Positions 1-13,200 are shown, numbered from the stretch's first letter. The stretch: DNA of 64,000 nucleotides from Meandrina meandrites (GCA_963693305.1 OY855904.1:37725417-37789416), one strand, 5' to 3'. The notes: generated from the sequence alone by a model not told the origin. Translations and numbers: made by a program.

Positions 1-110
1 AGCTTTGCTCAAAAAGCGGAAGGATGTATCAGTCAGTTATTTAAAAAAAAAAAAAAACTAAAATGTTTAGTGAAGCACTTGCTTAAGATACTAACTATTA
101 ACTGTTTCAG

Positions 111-2266
111 GCTGAACTGGTGGCTTTGAAGCGTCTACGGAAAAACAACATAGAATTGAAAAGAGAGGTGTTTGTTGAAATGAAACAGGTACTAGAATGT
201 TATGCTTACTTGCAGTAAGGTTTTTGTTAACTGTTTCGCTTTTGTAATTGACCTTTATAATAAAACGAAGCAATAAAAAGAGCTAACCTATAAAATATTT
301 AGTCTAAATAATCTCAGTTAGCATCATATAATGATTTTATTATCGTTTTTGCGTTTTAACAGGTGCGGGACTTAATGCATGAAAATGTCAATCAATATAT
401 TGGGTTGTGTACCGATTCTCCAAATGTGTGTATTGTCTCCATATTCTGCAGCAGAGGAAGCCTCCAGGTAAGAAGAGTTACTTACAATTTAAAGTCATTG
501 AAACAAATGACCAATAATTCTCTGAAACCTTCCCCGTAACCTTTTAAAATATGCCTTATTTTTACCATACTGTGTGAAATGTCAATTTCAATTCCAGCAG
601 AGTCGGTAATTTTGTGGTCCACTCAGCCTTAACAAGTTCTATCTTGGGCGGTTAGGAAAACTCAGTGGCATTTTTTCGAGTATGACGCTTAAAACTGCAC
701 TTCGTGGTGGCAGTGATATGCAAGCGGTGGATTACTGAAGTTCAGATATTTGACAGATACACTATTTTATTTTATTTTTTTCTGTCTTTCGTTTCTTGCA
801 AGGATCTGTTGGCAAACGATGAAATCAAAATTGACTGGCTTTTCAGGATGTCATTTGCCAACGATATTGCAAAGGTAACCGATATTTTATAAAAAGCTGT
901 TACATGTGTTTCACACATCTCCATTTTTCTTTGATTAACAAAAAGGTTTCAGAATGGCTTAGCTTTACAACACTTCTTTTTCTTTAAAGGGTATGATAGC
1001 ATTGCATAACAGTCCAATAGCAGCTCATGGCAGCCTGAAGTCATCTAAATGTTTGATTGACGGTCGCTGGGTTTGTAAAGTCTCTGATCATGGCTTGGAC
1101 TCGGTCAAAGCCAGTCAAACAGAAGAGGATTTAGGGGAATATGCCAAAAACAGAGGTAAGTCGATAATTTACTTCTTAGTTAGGTTCTTATTCCGTTTAA
1201 TCTCACTTGCGCAAGAAATTACAGAAGATAACTAAGAGTCGATGATGAGGTTGTTGTATTCAAATGCTTTACGCCGATTGGTGTATGTTATGTATTAGTT
1301 ACGTATTTCGGTGCTTCAACTTGTCAGAGGGAAGGTGTTACCTTCTCAGCCAATCAGATTTAGGAGAAAAACACATCGTGATTGTCAAGTTAAAGGTTGA
1401 CAGATTACACTTTGGAACGCAGTATAACAGATTGATCATCGAGCATGCAAATAACTCCTCTTTTACGGCATAAATGCGCTGATTTTTAGTGACCTTTGAC
1501 AAGTAATTGATATGAATACCCCAACATCTACCTATAGTTCCTGTTTCGTGTTAACCCTGTACTATTTCGATGCCGCTGAGTAAGGCTTATTAACAGCCTA
1601 TAAAAACACATTCATAATCCGTCGCCAGGACTGTCTGAGCATGCGCAAACATCCTTTTGAACATCCTCTTCTCCCGCTAGAACTTTCCGCCGTAGTGACT
1701 GGCTGTGTTTCGTTTGGTTCAAACTGCTGATAACCACTCGAAATAATTCGTTTTCCAGATCTCTTTTGGACTGCCCCGGAACTGCTGCCAAGAGAAGACC
1801 ACAAAAGCTGTCAACTTACAAAAACACAAAAAGGCGATGTATACAGTTATGGTATCATACTCCATGAAATTCTTACTCGCGACGAGCCTTATTACCATCT
1901 GGAACCTAAAGGTATGTCTTGAGGATAGCTGTATTTACAAAACTACCACGTGATATTCAATAACAATTCTCTCTCTATGCGGTACTACCAAAGAACTTTT
2001 CAAAGGGGCGCGCTTTTCACTTCTTGTTACAACTGACAATACTGTTTGGTGGTAACCGTTTGTTGTTTCCTCTCTCTACCTGTAGATGTCTTGGTGAAGA
2101 TAAGAAAGAGACTTGTGCCACCTTTTAGACCTGATCTATTAAAAGATGTCGAAGGGTGTCATAACAGATACATCCGGCTAATGCAGCAGTGCTGGGATAA
2201 CGATCCCTCTATCAGACCAGCTTTCACTGATATTAAGACCCAGCTGAAGACGATGAACAACAGAAA
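111..2266 (+). other. Kinase-homology (pseudokinase) domain exons of the guanylate cyclase
   Basis: Six exons encode the kinase-homology domain that regulates receptor guanylate cyclases. The glycine-rich start is missing because it lies upstream. VALKRL carries the VAIK-type lysine. The catalytic loop reads [10 protein letters not shown] where an active kinase has HRDLKxxN, so the catalytic Asp is lost. The DFG position reads [25 protein letters not shown] and [10 protein letters not shown] are the usual late-lobe landmarks. This combination is what the family shows, so the domain is probably not an active kinase. Confidence 0.93.
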
Positions 2267-5200
2267 GTAAGTGTTTGGAGGTAACCACACATCTGCCTGC
2301 GATCAGCCGCTATACTCAATTCACTGATAAAGGATTAATTTCTCGTGTCAACTCTACTTTTTCTTCACTTGTGCACGTGACATTCTTGTTTGATTAACAT
2401 TTGTCTATTTTCGCAAGTTAAAGCGAAACAATTGTCTTGAACAACAAACAACCAACAGTTGCAAGCAAATAATTCCAATCATTTTGAAAAACAGTTTACC
2501 ATCCACAGTGTCGAAAAAGCTTAAAACAACAGGCACTTGTATGTTGTACGCTAACTGGTGCATTGTACTAATTAACAATTCGACTACATTTGGTCGACAC
2601 TCTTATAGACCATGAAAGTGACGTCATAAAATGTTCAAAACATAAGTTGAACGACGAGCCCTTGGGCGACTGGTTTCACTGCAATACAATAGGTCTAACA
2701 CTGAAAATCTACCAGCGAATCATCAGAATTAAGAGGATAATCAGCGCAAAGTAGCGCGCGCCTGTGACCGTTACGTAACAGTTTACGTTTTAGGCTAAAA
2801 GGACGTGCAAATGACATCCCATATGCCGGAACCCCGCGTTCTTTGGAAAGAAATTGCACAAAAATGAATATTTTGCGACAAGGTAGGGTGGGTAGGTAGG
2901 TAGCTTTACTGTTTAGCCTCGAGATGTGTAGTGAGTTAAAGAATTGTTTGAAATACATACGAGTAAAAAAGCTGGAAATATTAATGTTAAAATATATAAA
3001 TGGAAGAATGTAATCTAGTACGGAACTTGCTGCGTTGACTCTTCGCATGGACTTGTCTCGTTTTAGAAATTTAGACATTGTCGACAACATGCTTCAGATG
3101 ATGGAGAAATATACAGATCAGTTGGAGGACCTGGTGGATGAAAGGACTCGTCAGTTGGAGATTGAAAAAGCAAAAACGGAAGAGTTGCTTTACAAAATGT
3201 TACCCAAGTAAGTTTTGCAAGTTGAACTGTTTCTTCGACAATTACTGACAAGTTTACAGGTGCAGCATTAATTAGGTGGATAAGGGAACTAAAAAATTTA
3301 ACTCTAGCTTGAAAACACGTTGCTTTCTAAAATTAAGAATGGATACATGATAATCTTAAGCATCCTTAATATCATTAAATCGATATCACTACCATTTAAA
3401 GTATTGTAGGTTTACCATTTTTAGAGTACCGGTAGTTTTAGTGTTGTAGTATTTTGCTTGGCATGTTACAATTAATTATTTTGTTTTAACAGGCCAATAG
3501 CGGACGAACTGAAGGCTGGAAAAGCCGTTGAGGCCGAAAGTTTTTCAAGTGTGACAATTTTCTTCAGTGATATAGTTGGCTTTACAAGGGTGGCTTCAGA
3601 AAGTACTCCATTTCAGGTGAAATACATTAATGAACTCTTTCTGGTCCGTGAAGAGCCGACTGATTAATTGTAAATAACATGCTAACAAAATTACCCGGGG
3701 GGGACTCCCATATGGAAGGAACGGGGATGCTCGTCGGAAATTTTGAATTTAACCCCTAAAAGAGACCAATCTGGGCGTGGCCGAAGCTAATGCAGACCCC
3801 TAAAAGAGACCATATAACGAAGCAAAAGTCTTTATTTTTAGTTATTTCTTCGTGTGCAACCCTAAACGAGACCTTGACGGCTAAAAATAATGACATTTTG
3901 TCAAGAACACCCTAAGCGAGACCAAATCTGAAATTTACACCCCTAAGCGAGACGACGAGCATCCCCGTCCCTTTCAAATGGGAGTCCTCCCCCCCCCCCC
4001 CCCCGGGCAAAATTATATGACTGTTCTATCAAATTCATACGCTCAAGATAGTACCTCGGGTGACTCACTGTTTTGCTATCTTTCAGGTGGTGAATTTGCT
4101 GAACGAGCTTTACACGTGTTTTGACAATGTGATTGACAATTATGATGTTTATAAGGTAACAAATATATCATGATTTTCCGTATATCTTCGAAAAATGTTT
4201 TCTCTACTGGTTAGTTTTGAACACGGACAATCAGTCGCCTTCATGTCATCAACAAAACGCAGCTGAAAACGTAGGCTTTTACAAAAGATGACGTGGCAAC
4301 ATCCAATCCAGTGATTATGTGAAAAAACAAACAGATCCTATTCATAGACACTGTATGTAAAGGCATTGGCTGGGTAAAATGATGCGTAAAAGGTCTTGCA
4401 AAACTATCCGCTTACTTGGACAGGGTTAGAGCGCACCTGTGAGCGTACCGCTGTAGTTAGGCCCAAGCAAGCAAAACATCGCCTAACATGACGAATAACA
4501 GGAGCTCAACAACGTACATGAAGAAAAAAAGGATTCTGGGAACTAAATTTTAAACAAAATTATTTCTTCAACTCTTTATACCCGCGCCGACTTTTGCCAA
4601 ATGTTCCACAAGCGGACTAGCTCATCCAACACACCAATCAATGTGTTTGTTTCCTTGCCAGACCAATGTTTAGCTTTAAAAGACTTCGATACAGATAGTC
4701 GCAAAGAATTTTTCATTTTCCCTTCGCGTTTGAATTATTTTCGGAATTCCCTTGTCATAATCTGAATTGAATAAATGAGTTCGCTTCCAATAAGATCGGC
4801 CACTTAGTTGTCAAGAACGCTTTATACTTCTAACGGAAAAATCAAATGTTTAATTACCTTGTTTTACTCGTTTAGACAGGCATTTAAGCCTTTCGTTACG
4901 CTTAATTCAAATCCACTAGGTTGAAACTATTGGTGATGCTTACATGGTTGTGTCAGGACTTCCCGTTCGCAATGGCAATAAGCACGCTGGGGAGATTGCT
5001 GCAATGGCGCTTAACTTATTGAGCTGTGTTAAGGACTTCACTGTCCCTCACATGAAAAATAAAAAAGTGCAACTACGAATTGGCATTCACACAGGTAACT
5101 GCATGAATTAGTCTCTTCTTGAAAGGAAAGTTGTGTTATGTTCTACAGGTTGTGATATGTTCTATTTTATCACAATTTATATCATTGTTTTATCAGTCGA

Positions 5201-7196
5201 CATATCTTCTAGTGCTGTTTAATCAAGTTAAGTTAGTAAGGAAGGTTATGCCATACACAGCGAGTCAGCATCTCCCATGTGTTTCCATGGTCCTTTTAAG
5301 ATGGATGATTTTAAAGAACTACTTCACGAACTTTTCATGTTAAAAAAAGAAACGTTGGACAATTTTATTTTTCATTCAAATGTGTCTTAAAATTGTCCTC
5401 AGTCACAACTGTCCCGGAAGAAAATAACTGAAGTACCTCACGGCAATTAACTACCTTCCCGATTAACTGAGAGAGCGGTAAATCCTCGATTGAACTACTG
5501 AAGGGACCTAGTACATGTGATTTGGAGAGAAATTATGTTAACTACACCCTGCTTCTAGGGCAACGCGATACTGGGGTTTTATTGCTTTTTAGTTTCATTC
5601 TGTAGGAACTTACCCCTAAATTTTATTTTTATTTGTTTTTTTTTAATGAGCAAGATACATTAACATTACGCAGCTTGGAAGACCTATGGTCTTATGTCTA
5701 AGTATACTGAAAAGTATATGATCACCCTTGAAATAATTTTAGGTCCATGTGTGGCCGGAGTTGTTGGACTCAAAATGCCTCGATATTGTTTGTTTGGAGA
5801 TACTGTGAACTATGCCTCACGGATGGAATCTAGTGGCCTGGGTGAGTATACAGCAAATCAAAGCTTAACCTTACACAACAAGACCGAAAGGTGGTATGGA
5901 TAGAAGACGAAAGCTATTGCAACCCTGTAAACGAAATGGCAAACGCGATTTCGTACGTTTTCTTTCTCTTCAGATATGGGAAGCAAGGTCGGCTTTTAGC
6001 CACACTGAATTTTAGAAGAATTTTTTTAAATTCAAGGCCATGTGACAATGACAATAAAGCTACAGAAAACGTCCAATCACGTACAAAAAAACACTTGTAA
6101 ATTTTCTCTAGGCCAATATGCAAAATTCCAGTTAATACCCAGACCACCGTTCGGTCTTGTCGCGTAGGCTTAGACGCTTCCATTAGACAACGTTAATCGC
6201 AATAGCTGTATGTATGAACAGTCAATCATTCAGTTACTCTTGCATTACCTGGAAACTGATAGGGCTTTGTGCAGCTTGCTGAAACTCCCTACCTCTCACA
6301 ATGTTGCCAAATACCATTGTCGGCAACTGAACCTGTTGGGTGTAACCATCATCATCATCATCATCACCACATAAAAATCATTCAGATAACTATATACCTA
6401 CATAGAACCCTCTGAAATTATATTTAAAATCAGTCTGTAACTGAACCCTATTCAGACCAGGGACCAGGGATTCTTGGTCTATGCATTGCGGTGGGGGGGG
6501 GGGGGGGGGGGCATTTTGGATACGCCACCTTGGATTTTTCTCGGAAGTCATAGAATCAATTAAATAAGGGCAAAAGTGGCCATATCTTGAATACTTCCAG
6601 AATGCAAGTGTTTAAAGCTGTTCACCTTCACATTATGCATGTTCAGGAGATTTTTGATGCTGACGTCAACACTTTGTGCACAGCAATCATATTGGTTGCT
6701 TCAATTTCCCCGCACAAGTAAGCCCAACAGCTTCAAGGTGAAACTTACCGCCCTGTGGCTACACTGTTGTTGTGGTTACTCTAGGCTTATTTTACTGAAC
6801 CCGATATTACTCCACAGCACTTCGAATTCATGTGAGTCCAGAATGTAAAGCTGTGCTAGACACTCTTGGAGGATTTCACTTAGAAGAAAGAGGCCCAGTC
6901 ACACTTAAGGTAGTAAATCTATATATCGTTTCTTTTCTATTAGCCAATCAGCTTAAGATCAATTATAAAACATGCGTGACGGTCGCCCCTTGCTATGGCG
7001 AAGTGAACAGTTTATCAATATTCAATACTTCTCAGCCCTCGTGAAGAAGATTTTGGTTAATAAACATAATTACTAATTTTTTTTCTAGGGAAAAGGAACG
7101 ATTGTAAGCTTTTTCCTGTATGGGAAAGACGGATTTGACAAGCCTCTACCCAACCTGAAAGAGGCTGCATCACTGGAAGAGCACGAGTTCAAATGA
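111..7196 (+). CDS. Receptor-type guanylate cyclase, C-terminal part (13 exons)
   Basis: Membrane guanylate cyclases make cGMP from GTP on the cytosolic side of the plasma membrane. Exons: 111-188, 363-467, 803-874, 990-1155, 1759-1911, 2086-2266, 3067-3207, 3493-3616, 4087-4155, 4920-5094, 5743-5841, 6818-6909, 7089-7196. Together they give 1563 nt, 520 residues and a TGA stop, with all phases closing. Residues 1-245 are a kinase-homology pseudokinase, about 250-298 a helical linker, and 300-490 the class III cyclase domain. The protein ends about 30 residues after that, without a long tail. The ligand-binding and membrane-spanning exons must lie upstream of base 1, so the partner ligand cannot be read. 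It resembles natriuretic-peptide-receptor-type cyclases in general, but I assign no orthologue. The introns hold repeats only; 4200-4900 and 5900-6800 show nothing else recognisable apart from a poly-G run near 6490-6510. Confidence 0.95.
3067..3207 (+). other. Dimerisation/signalling helix exon
   Basis: This exon encodes roughly residues 252-298 of the fragment. It contains the motif [20 protein letters not shown] followed by YKMLP, the conserved coiled-coil linker that sits before the catalytic domain in membrane guanylate cyclases and couples receptor state to cyclase dimer geometry. Confidence 0.9.
3493..7196 (+). other. Guanylate cyclase catalytic domain exons
   Basis: Seven exons encode the cyclase domain. 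Metal-binding aspartates are D325 in FFSDIVGFT and D369 in [12 protein letters not shown]. The guanine-selecting pair is E365 in VETIGDAY and C437 in YCLFGDT. The transition-state residues N444 and R448 lie in VNYASRMES. All are intact, so GTP-specific activity is expected. The only local oddity is Tyr445, where many family members have Thr. The last coding exon ends with a short acidic tail and TGA at 7194-7196. Confidence 0.94.
3694..4008. mobile_element. Non-autonomous inverted-repeat element with internal GAGACC repeats
   Basis: The element lies in the intron between the exons ending at 3616 and starting at 4087. Its left end reads CCCGGGGGGGACTCCCAT and runs to GGGGATGCTCGTCG. The right end is the inverted counterpart, CGACGAGCATCCCCG followed by a poly-C run and GGGC. 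Between them a unit of the type CCTAA(A/G)(A/C)GAGACC occurs about five times. No open reading frame of note. Confidence 0.75.
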
Positions 7197-7267
7197 TGCT
7201 CCATAGCTAATCAGCATAGGGTCATTACAAGGACTAGATCACTCCGTCAGATGACACATGTAAAGAC

Positions 7268-7634
7268 AGGGGTGGATCCAGGAATTTTTGAAAGGGGGGT
7301 TTGTACACTAGTGTAGTAACCTTTAACGCCAATGGTGTGGAAGGCGAGTTACGGCCCCGTGCCTCTGGCACGAGCTCTTAAAGGGTCCGGAGCCATGCCC
7401 CTCCCCCCCAAAAAATAATGTTTCCGATTTTTCCCTCTTTTGCAGCATTCCCGTGACTTCAAAAGACTTGTAAAGGCATGATATAAAATCTGGAATTTAT
7501 CTTATTTCTCAGTCGAATGGTGGAAGGGAAATTTTATTCTATTATTTTCAGGATGAATCAAACAAAATAACAAAAAAATGCTGCTCAAAGGGGGGGTTGC
7601 AACCCACTCAACCCCTCCCCTGGATCCGCCTCTG
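7268..7634. mobile_element. Short element bounded by GGATCC-containing inverted ends
   Basis: The left end reads AGGGGTGGATCCAGG and the right end is the imperfect inverse, CCCCTGGATCCGCCTCTG. The interior is non-coding, with G-rich and C-rich tracts just inside the ends. It lies 70 bp beyond the cyclase stop codon, so it is probably within the 3' UTR. Confidence 0.55.
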
Positions 7635-8419
7635 GAAGATACACCAAATGGTCACAAGCGGACTGCGTAAATTACAGACAGGAACGCAGGGTTTCCTTAC
7701 ATAGTAGAAGCGATAAAGAATACGAATACTAGAAACCTTAAGAGTTCAGTATTGTACTAACTGAACTTTGATCACTTTAAGGTTACACAACACCATCGCG
7801 GGTGTCCTTCAGAAAAAGAATTCGTAGCGGCGTAGTTTTTAAGGAAACTACCACAAACTATTTAACAATTACACTATGAGCGAATACCCAACGGGGCACA
7901 AAATAGAAAGGTTATGAACTGTAAATATATATATATTTATTATATATCCTCTGTTTTGGCCGTACCTTTTTTAGTTGGAGAAAAAATAAGCCCGTAAAAG
8001 AAGACTTTAGTTTTCATTCCGCCGAACTAATCGGGTATCAAACGCAACCAGCAATGCAAAAGTACTGCACAGTGTTAATCAGCAAGCATCAAGCTCTCAA
8101 AGTGCCAGGGTATTTCTATATTCTTATTGGTTATCTTTATGTAGACCCGTAAAGTTACAGTATCAAATTATTTGTCGATCAAATTCGCGTCCGTCAGAAG
8201 ATTAATACACATTTCATTTGCGAGTTTTCGCCATTTGAAGATTTGTAAACATGTCACGCCTTTGCTAACTGGCGCGCGTTTAACAATTGTCGAGAAAGTA
8301 GTCAACAAAGGCGTATTAGAAAAATATATTTCGCTTAGCGGGAAGAAGAAATACTTCTAGAAAAATGTAAATAATGTATTTTCTTAGAAGAAACAAACTC
8401 AACCGGGGCCACCCAACAT

Positions 8420-8568
8420 TTTTTAGCCAATCACAAGACAAGTTCAGAACAAAAGAATTGGACTTCCCTCATCAGTGGACCAATCACAGTAAGGGGCAAA
8501 TTTAACTGCTGATGAGCGAACTTCAATTCTTTTGTTCTGAGCTTGCTTTGTGATTGGCTAAAAAAGCA
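8420..8568. repeat. Foldback (hairpin) repeat
   Basis: Arms of about 40 bp are inverted copies: the left contains TTTAGCCAATCACAA and GTTCAGAACAAAAGAATT, and the right contains AATTCTTTTGTTCTGA and TTGTGATTGGCTAAA. The loop has a second small palindrome (CTCATCAG / CTGATGAG). It looks like a MITE or foldback element; no coding content. Confidence 0.7.
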
Positions 8569-8643
8569 TGACCACAGGAAAAGGTAAACAACTAATTATT
8601 GTAGCTAATTGCGATAGCAAAACAGTCACTCCATAGATCACAT

Positions 8644-8658
8644 AATAAACATTTTATT
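8644..8658. terminator. Opposing poly(A) hexamers, possible bidirectional 3' end region
   Basis: AATAAA lies on the plus strand at 8644-8649, and its reverse complement TTTATT lies at 8653-8658 and so reads AATAAA on the minus strand. The site is about 1.45 kb after the cyclase stop and 1.49 kb after the RASA1 stop. Use for either gene is inferred from position only; AT-rich DNA gives such hexamers by chance. Confidence 0.3.
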
Positions 8659-8843
8659 TATTACAAAATACTATTTTTATAACAACTTTTTTTTAAAATT
8701 TGGTGATCAAGTGGAATCTTTGTACTATATTAATAGGGTGGGACCGCTTGACATACAAGCCTGGTTGGTCCACCCGGCTTCATATTCTGTTGTGGTTGTA
8801 TCTACAATTTTGCTTCTTGATTTCACATATGCTAGAAATACAA

Positions 8844-8990
8844 GGGCCCAGTTGTTCAAAGGCTGAATAACGTTATCTACCGGATAAACCACTATCCAGT
8901 GGATAAGTATCGCCAAAACAAACCACGCTATCCACTGGATAGTGATTTATCCGATGGATAGCGTTATCCACCCTTTGAACAACCGAGACC
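8844..8990. mobile_element. MITE of the GGATA-repeat family, copy 1
   Basis: The ends are inverted: GGCCCAGTTGTTCAAAGG at the left, and GGTCTCGGTTGTTCAAAGGG when the right end is read on the minus strand. The interior is built from palindromic TATCCACTGGATA and GGATAA units. A second copy with the same ends and interior is at 60509-60655. No coding capacity. Confidence 0.8.
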
Positions 8991-10145
8991 AGTAGATTAG
9001 GTTGATAAAGTGATAGGGGAAAGAGTTTGAATTTATAACATTTGTAAGTATTGCAGTTATCAAGGAATATTTCCGTAGCATTTGCTCTTTTAATTCAGTT
9101 TTCAAACTCGCCAAATGTGTTTACTTTATAATTTCTTTTATATACAAGCATTTTTCGAGTAAATTAACTACTTTCAAGAAACTAAGAAGCTACTTCTAAA
9201 ATTCGACACTAAACTACCGATTTTCAGCAGAGAAGGTAAGGACATGCGACCTTTTAAGCCAGTTTAATAACTGTGACACCAGGTAATCGGTGTTTCTGTA
9301 CAAAAAATCGAACATGTTCTATCGTAAGCCGCAAATCCATCCTCAACTGGCGCTATGGTTTGGTTCAGCTACGCAGGTTTTTCAAGTGACATAATCAATA
9401 CACACAAAGAAAAACCGTACATTTGTATCGAACAAATGGCAAAAACAACACCAAACAACTTGATTGAAGAATACACTGCCAACGCTAATGTCTACGGAAA
9501 ACGAACAGAACGACACTTAAATCTTTTCTCTGAGATAAAACGCTTGCAGACAGCAAATATGATTTCATTGATACACATCGCTTGTCAGAGTAACAGAATC
9601 TCAAGATTCACTTTAGCAGGGCCCTGATTGATACGCTTCTAAAGAATAAGAAAGGCTGAACCGTTGAGCGAGTCCTTAAGATTTTCAGTACGGACACATT
9701 ATGCACCTGTCGTGAAGATGGGTAAGACTACCTGTTAATTTTCGTTTGGTTTAGTATCTATGCAAATTGTTACTGCTGTTTGAAATTTCAACATAGATCA
9801 TACGGATTTGTCAACAATAAATTAAAAAATACAATCAACAATTCACCTTTAAAAAGCTATTAATAAATATAAAAATAAACACCTTCACAAATCTAAGATT
9901 ATTCTATTTGCAAAAGGAAACGTGCAAGGTAGCCAACAGCTGGAAAAATGCCATTCTACTGCACTGGCTCTGCATCTTCATAGATAGACTTTAACCACTC
10001 ACATGCTGTACTGATGTCAAACGTAAGTCACGTGAGCTTTATCTAAGACGTTGACTGGCTTGCCATTGTTCTTCTTTATCACTGACTGGCCGGGATCTCA
10101 TCAAAGTTCGTCATACGTTGGTTGCCATTTTGAGGCGAATTCAGT

Positions 10146-10253
10146 TCACACCAGTTTCTCCGTTCTGTTTGTTAAGCCGCAGTTTTCTTGAAGAAATTGT
10201 TGTTCTCGCTGCCGTAAAGTGTCCGTGGCGGCGACGAGTTTTTTCAGCGCCGG
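10146..10253 (-). other. RASA1: RASA1 last coding exon
   Basis: It encodes 35 residues, beginning PALKKLVAATDTLRQREQQ and ending in KLV before TGA at 10148-10146. The helix corresponds to the LKKLLA helix that ends the vertebrate protein. Confidence 0.9.
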
Positions 10254-13200
10254 CTGAAATGAACCATGAAAATTCATATGAATTGTTGGTGGTAGAGGAA
10301 TTTGTTTCCCTTTTAGTGCGTGTGTTACACCCACCCACAGAAAAATCCCAAATGAGAGTTAAATCTTCTTTAAAAGTCAAATAGAAAGTATTTAAAATAT
10401 GAAGTTCTTGTTCACCCTTGTTAGAAATGTTACAAAGAAAAAGGTACCATTTTTATTAGCCAAAAGGTTCTACGATCCAAACCGCGATTCATGCAGTATC
10501 GACTTCTGACGTGGGATTTTCTCGTTGGGTAATAAATTTCACTACAATATATGAAGACATTAATAATACGTAGTTACCTGTGATTGACTCAGCTGTTGAA
10601 GTTCTGACTTGTACGCCCAACAAATATCGTGCAGAGCGGCAAGATCACGTGACGGATCAGACGATAATTGTTCGGTGCTTGGCGGGATTTGCGTCACGTT
10701 CTGAAAAAAAACACCCTAATTTGAACCGGACATTTCGTGAATGAAACATGAAGTGGACAATAGAATAACCTGACTCGGTGTCCTGTCAGAGGTAAGTTTC
10801 GAATACAGGAAGTACAGTTGACAGGCTGTTCTCGATAACGCGCGTGACTTAATGATCTCACAACATCATCCGCCTATCCTACAGGAGAAACAACCGAGTC
10901 CCTGAAATCTCCTCGCGGTTTTTGTCACAGAAGTTTCTAAGTAAATATAGCGGTATCCAGAAGACTTTATAATCTGCTCGCCATTTTCTGTTTCGATAAC
11001 AACATTCAGAAGCTCGGTATCGAGAGATCAACACCTAGTCAATGAACCGCTCTCTTATCGCGCTACAGTAGTATCTGAAGCTAGACTCGGGTAAATATGG
11101 AGAAGATTTAACAAAAAAAAACTCCTGCAATTACAAACGCCCCATCGTGTTCGCTATACGCGGATTCAACTAGCCCTTCATTTCGTACATCTCAAATAAG
11201 CACACGGTAACGAACAGCGGGTTTCGCTTTGACTTACCGACAATTCATCCAAAAATGCTACCATTTTCTCCTTGTTCTTTAAAATGAATGGATTTACTGG
11301 TGTCATAAATGATTCCTGTTACAAAAAAGACAATTCTGTTAACATTTACGTATTTATATAGTACTAAAAATCAATAGCACTATATAACAACTGAAGAAAG
11401 GCGAAACAAACTAAAGATAAAAATTGGAAGTTGTTACGTACCTTGGCGCCAAATTCAACTAAGTTTGCCAGGTTTTGAAGACACTTGGCCACAAGTGTGA
11501 GAGTTCGGGCGGCACATGATGACGGAGATTCTAATAGAAGAGTTTATGCATCAGCATCTAATTATGGGTATGGGTAAGGAAAGTAGGGTACCATTTTTTC
11601 ATTCATGTTAACGATATCCTTGCTTCACCGGGTAACCTGGCAGCTTCTCAGAGGTAAACGGCAGATATGTCCAGGATTGAACGCTAACGAGATGCACGTT
11701 CTTTATGACAGGCGTCACGAAGTGTCCTCATTAATAAAAGTTCACCAAAACACACCTAATTCTGTCAAATATGAAGTAATATGGAAATGTCAAATAACCC
11801 AGTCAAACATGAAGTACGTATTAAACAATACTTGCGTCCAATCCTGGACATAAGTGGTAAACGGTGGTTTACTCTTGTTTGTAAACGGTTCAAAAGAACA
11901 CCTACCCACCGGGGTTAGTTTATCCGTAAAATCACAGTCAAGATAACTTTGATATCATTGAGAAGGAAGATTAACTATTGAAGGGGCTGCCAAAAGTGGC
12001 AAAGAGCAAAATTAGTCAGGTTAGTGAAGAAACCAGTTGGAGGCATGAAGATTCAATCATGTTTTTAAGGATAACAGGATGTACCAGTATACGAACAGAA
12101 TGCGAGGTTCATAGGGAAAAAAATGTATAAACTAACCTGACATCATGTTGCATATTTTTGGATTCATTATCGCTGGACATATTAATCGCAGAAAAAGGAA
12201 ACCACTGAAACATGAAAAGACGCGAGTTTACTAATTGAAACACTAGAATGCGAGCAGTCCCCCTTTTTGCCTTAGTTCGTCACAAGAACGAAAACAGCGA
12301 AAGAAAAACAAGGCCGTGCGAAAACTGTGAATTGTCTCTTTTCGCTTTTGGGGAGACGAACTAAAGGAAATGAGGGACTGTCGTGGTGTGTTATTTCAAG
12401 AAGTCAGAAGGCTTGTCCGTATTGGTATTGTTTCAAGTAAAAGTCAATCAATCAATCAATCAATCACACATTTACCATTACCATATCCAAACAAAACAAA
12501 ACAAAACAAAAGAAAATTGAAATCGAACCACAACAGATACATGCTTCTTACTAACCGACTGCGAGGTCCGTATCTTAGATGCTTTCTCCCTCTTAAAAGA
12601 ATCAAAGGCATGATGAAGTACATGCACCAGTATAAGCAGAAAAGATGAAAATATTTTGGTTTTTTTTCCAAAAATAAATTTCTTTCTTCTGTCCCTTCTT
12701 TAAACCTGTTAAAATCACACTCAAATCACTGTCCTGACTCCGCAATACAATAATGCATAACGCTCTAGGGGGACGCGCACGATCTTTTTATATATATATA
12801 TATTTTTTTTTTTTCAGGAAGATAATAAGCGCTTCCCATTTACAATTATTTATTATTTCGCTCAATATTCATGCATTGCATGCATCATGTTATTAAAACC
12901 CATGCTTGCCATGAGCCCGCGTTCATTTCGTAACAAGGACAACAAATGCTTTCTAGGTTTCTTTTAAACAATTCAAAGAGGAAAATGCTCGCACCACATG
13001 CTCTTGACATAGCTGTAATTATCTCCTCGCTCATTGCTTCACTACGTTTCACATTTCTAGACATTTTTAAAATTTCATCGTCAAGTAAGAGAAGTAAGTT
13101 GCCTTTATTTAAAACACGATGTAGATAAAAGCTGACAAGCTTGTGGGGTCGTGTAAATTAAAGTATTAATAAAAATTTTAAAAATTAAAAAAATTAAGTT

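Larger units (their letters stand above)
7197..10145. other. Convergent intergenic space between the cyclase and RASA1
   Basis: This 2.9-kb stretch separates two stop codons on opposite strands and should hold both 3' untranslated regions. It contains a short inverted-repeat element (7268-7634), a foldback (8420-8568), opposing AATAAA hexamers (8644-8658) and a GGATA-type MITE (8844-8990). An AT microsatellite lies near 7928-7950. From 9000 to 10145 I see no gene, RNA or clear repeat. A 90-codon open frame at 9355-9627 has no recognisable motif. Confidence 0.6.

Noticed and set aside
9355..9627. A 90-codon open frame as a gene
   Set aside because: No motif, no supporting splice sites and AT-rich intergenic position; length is within chance.
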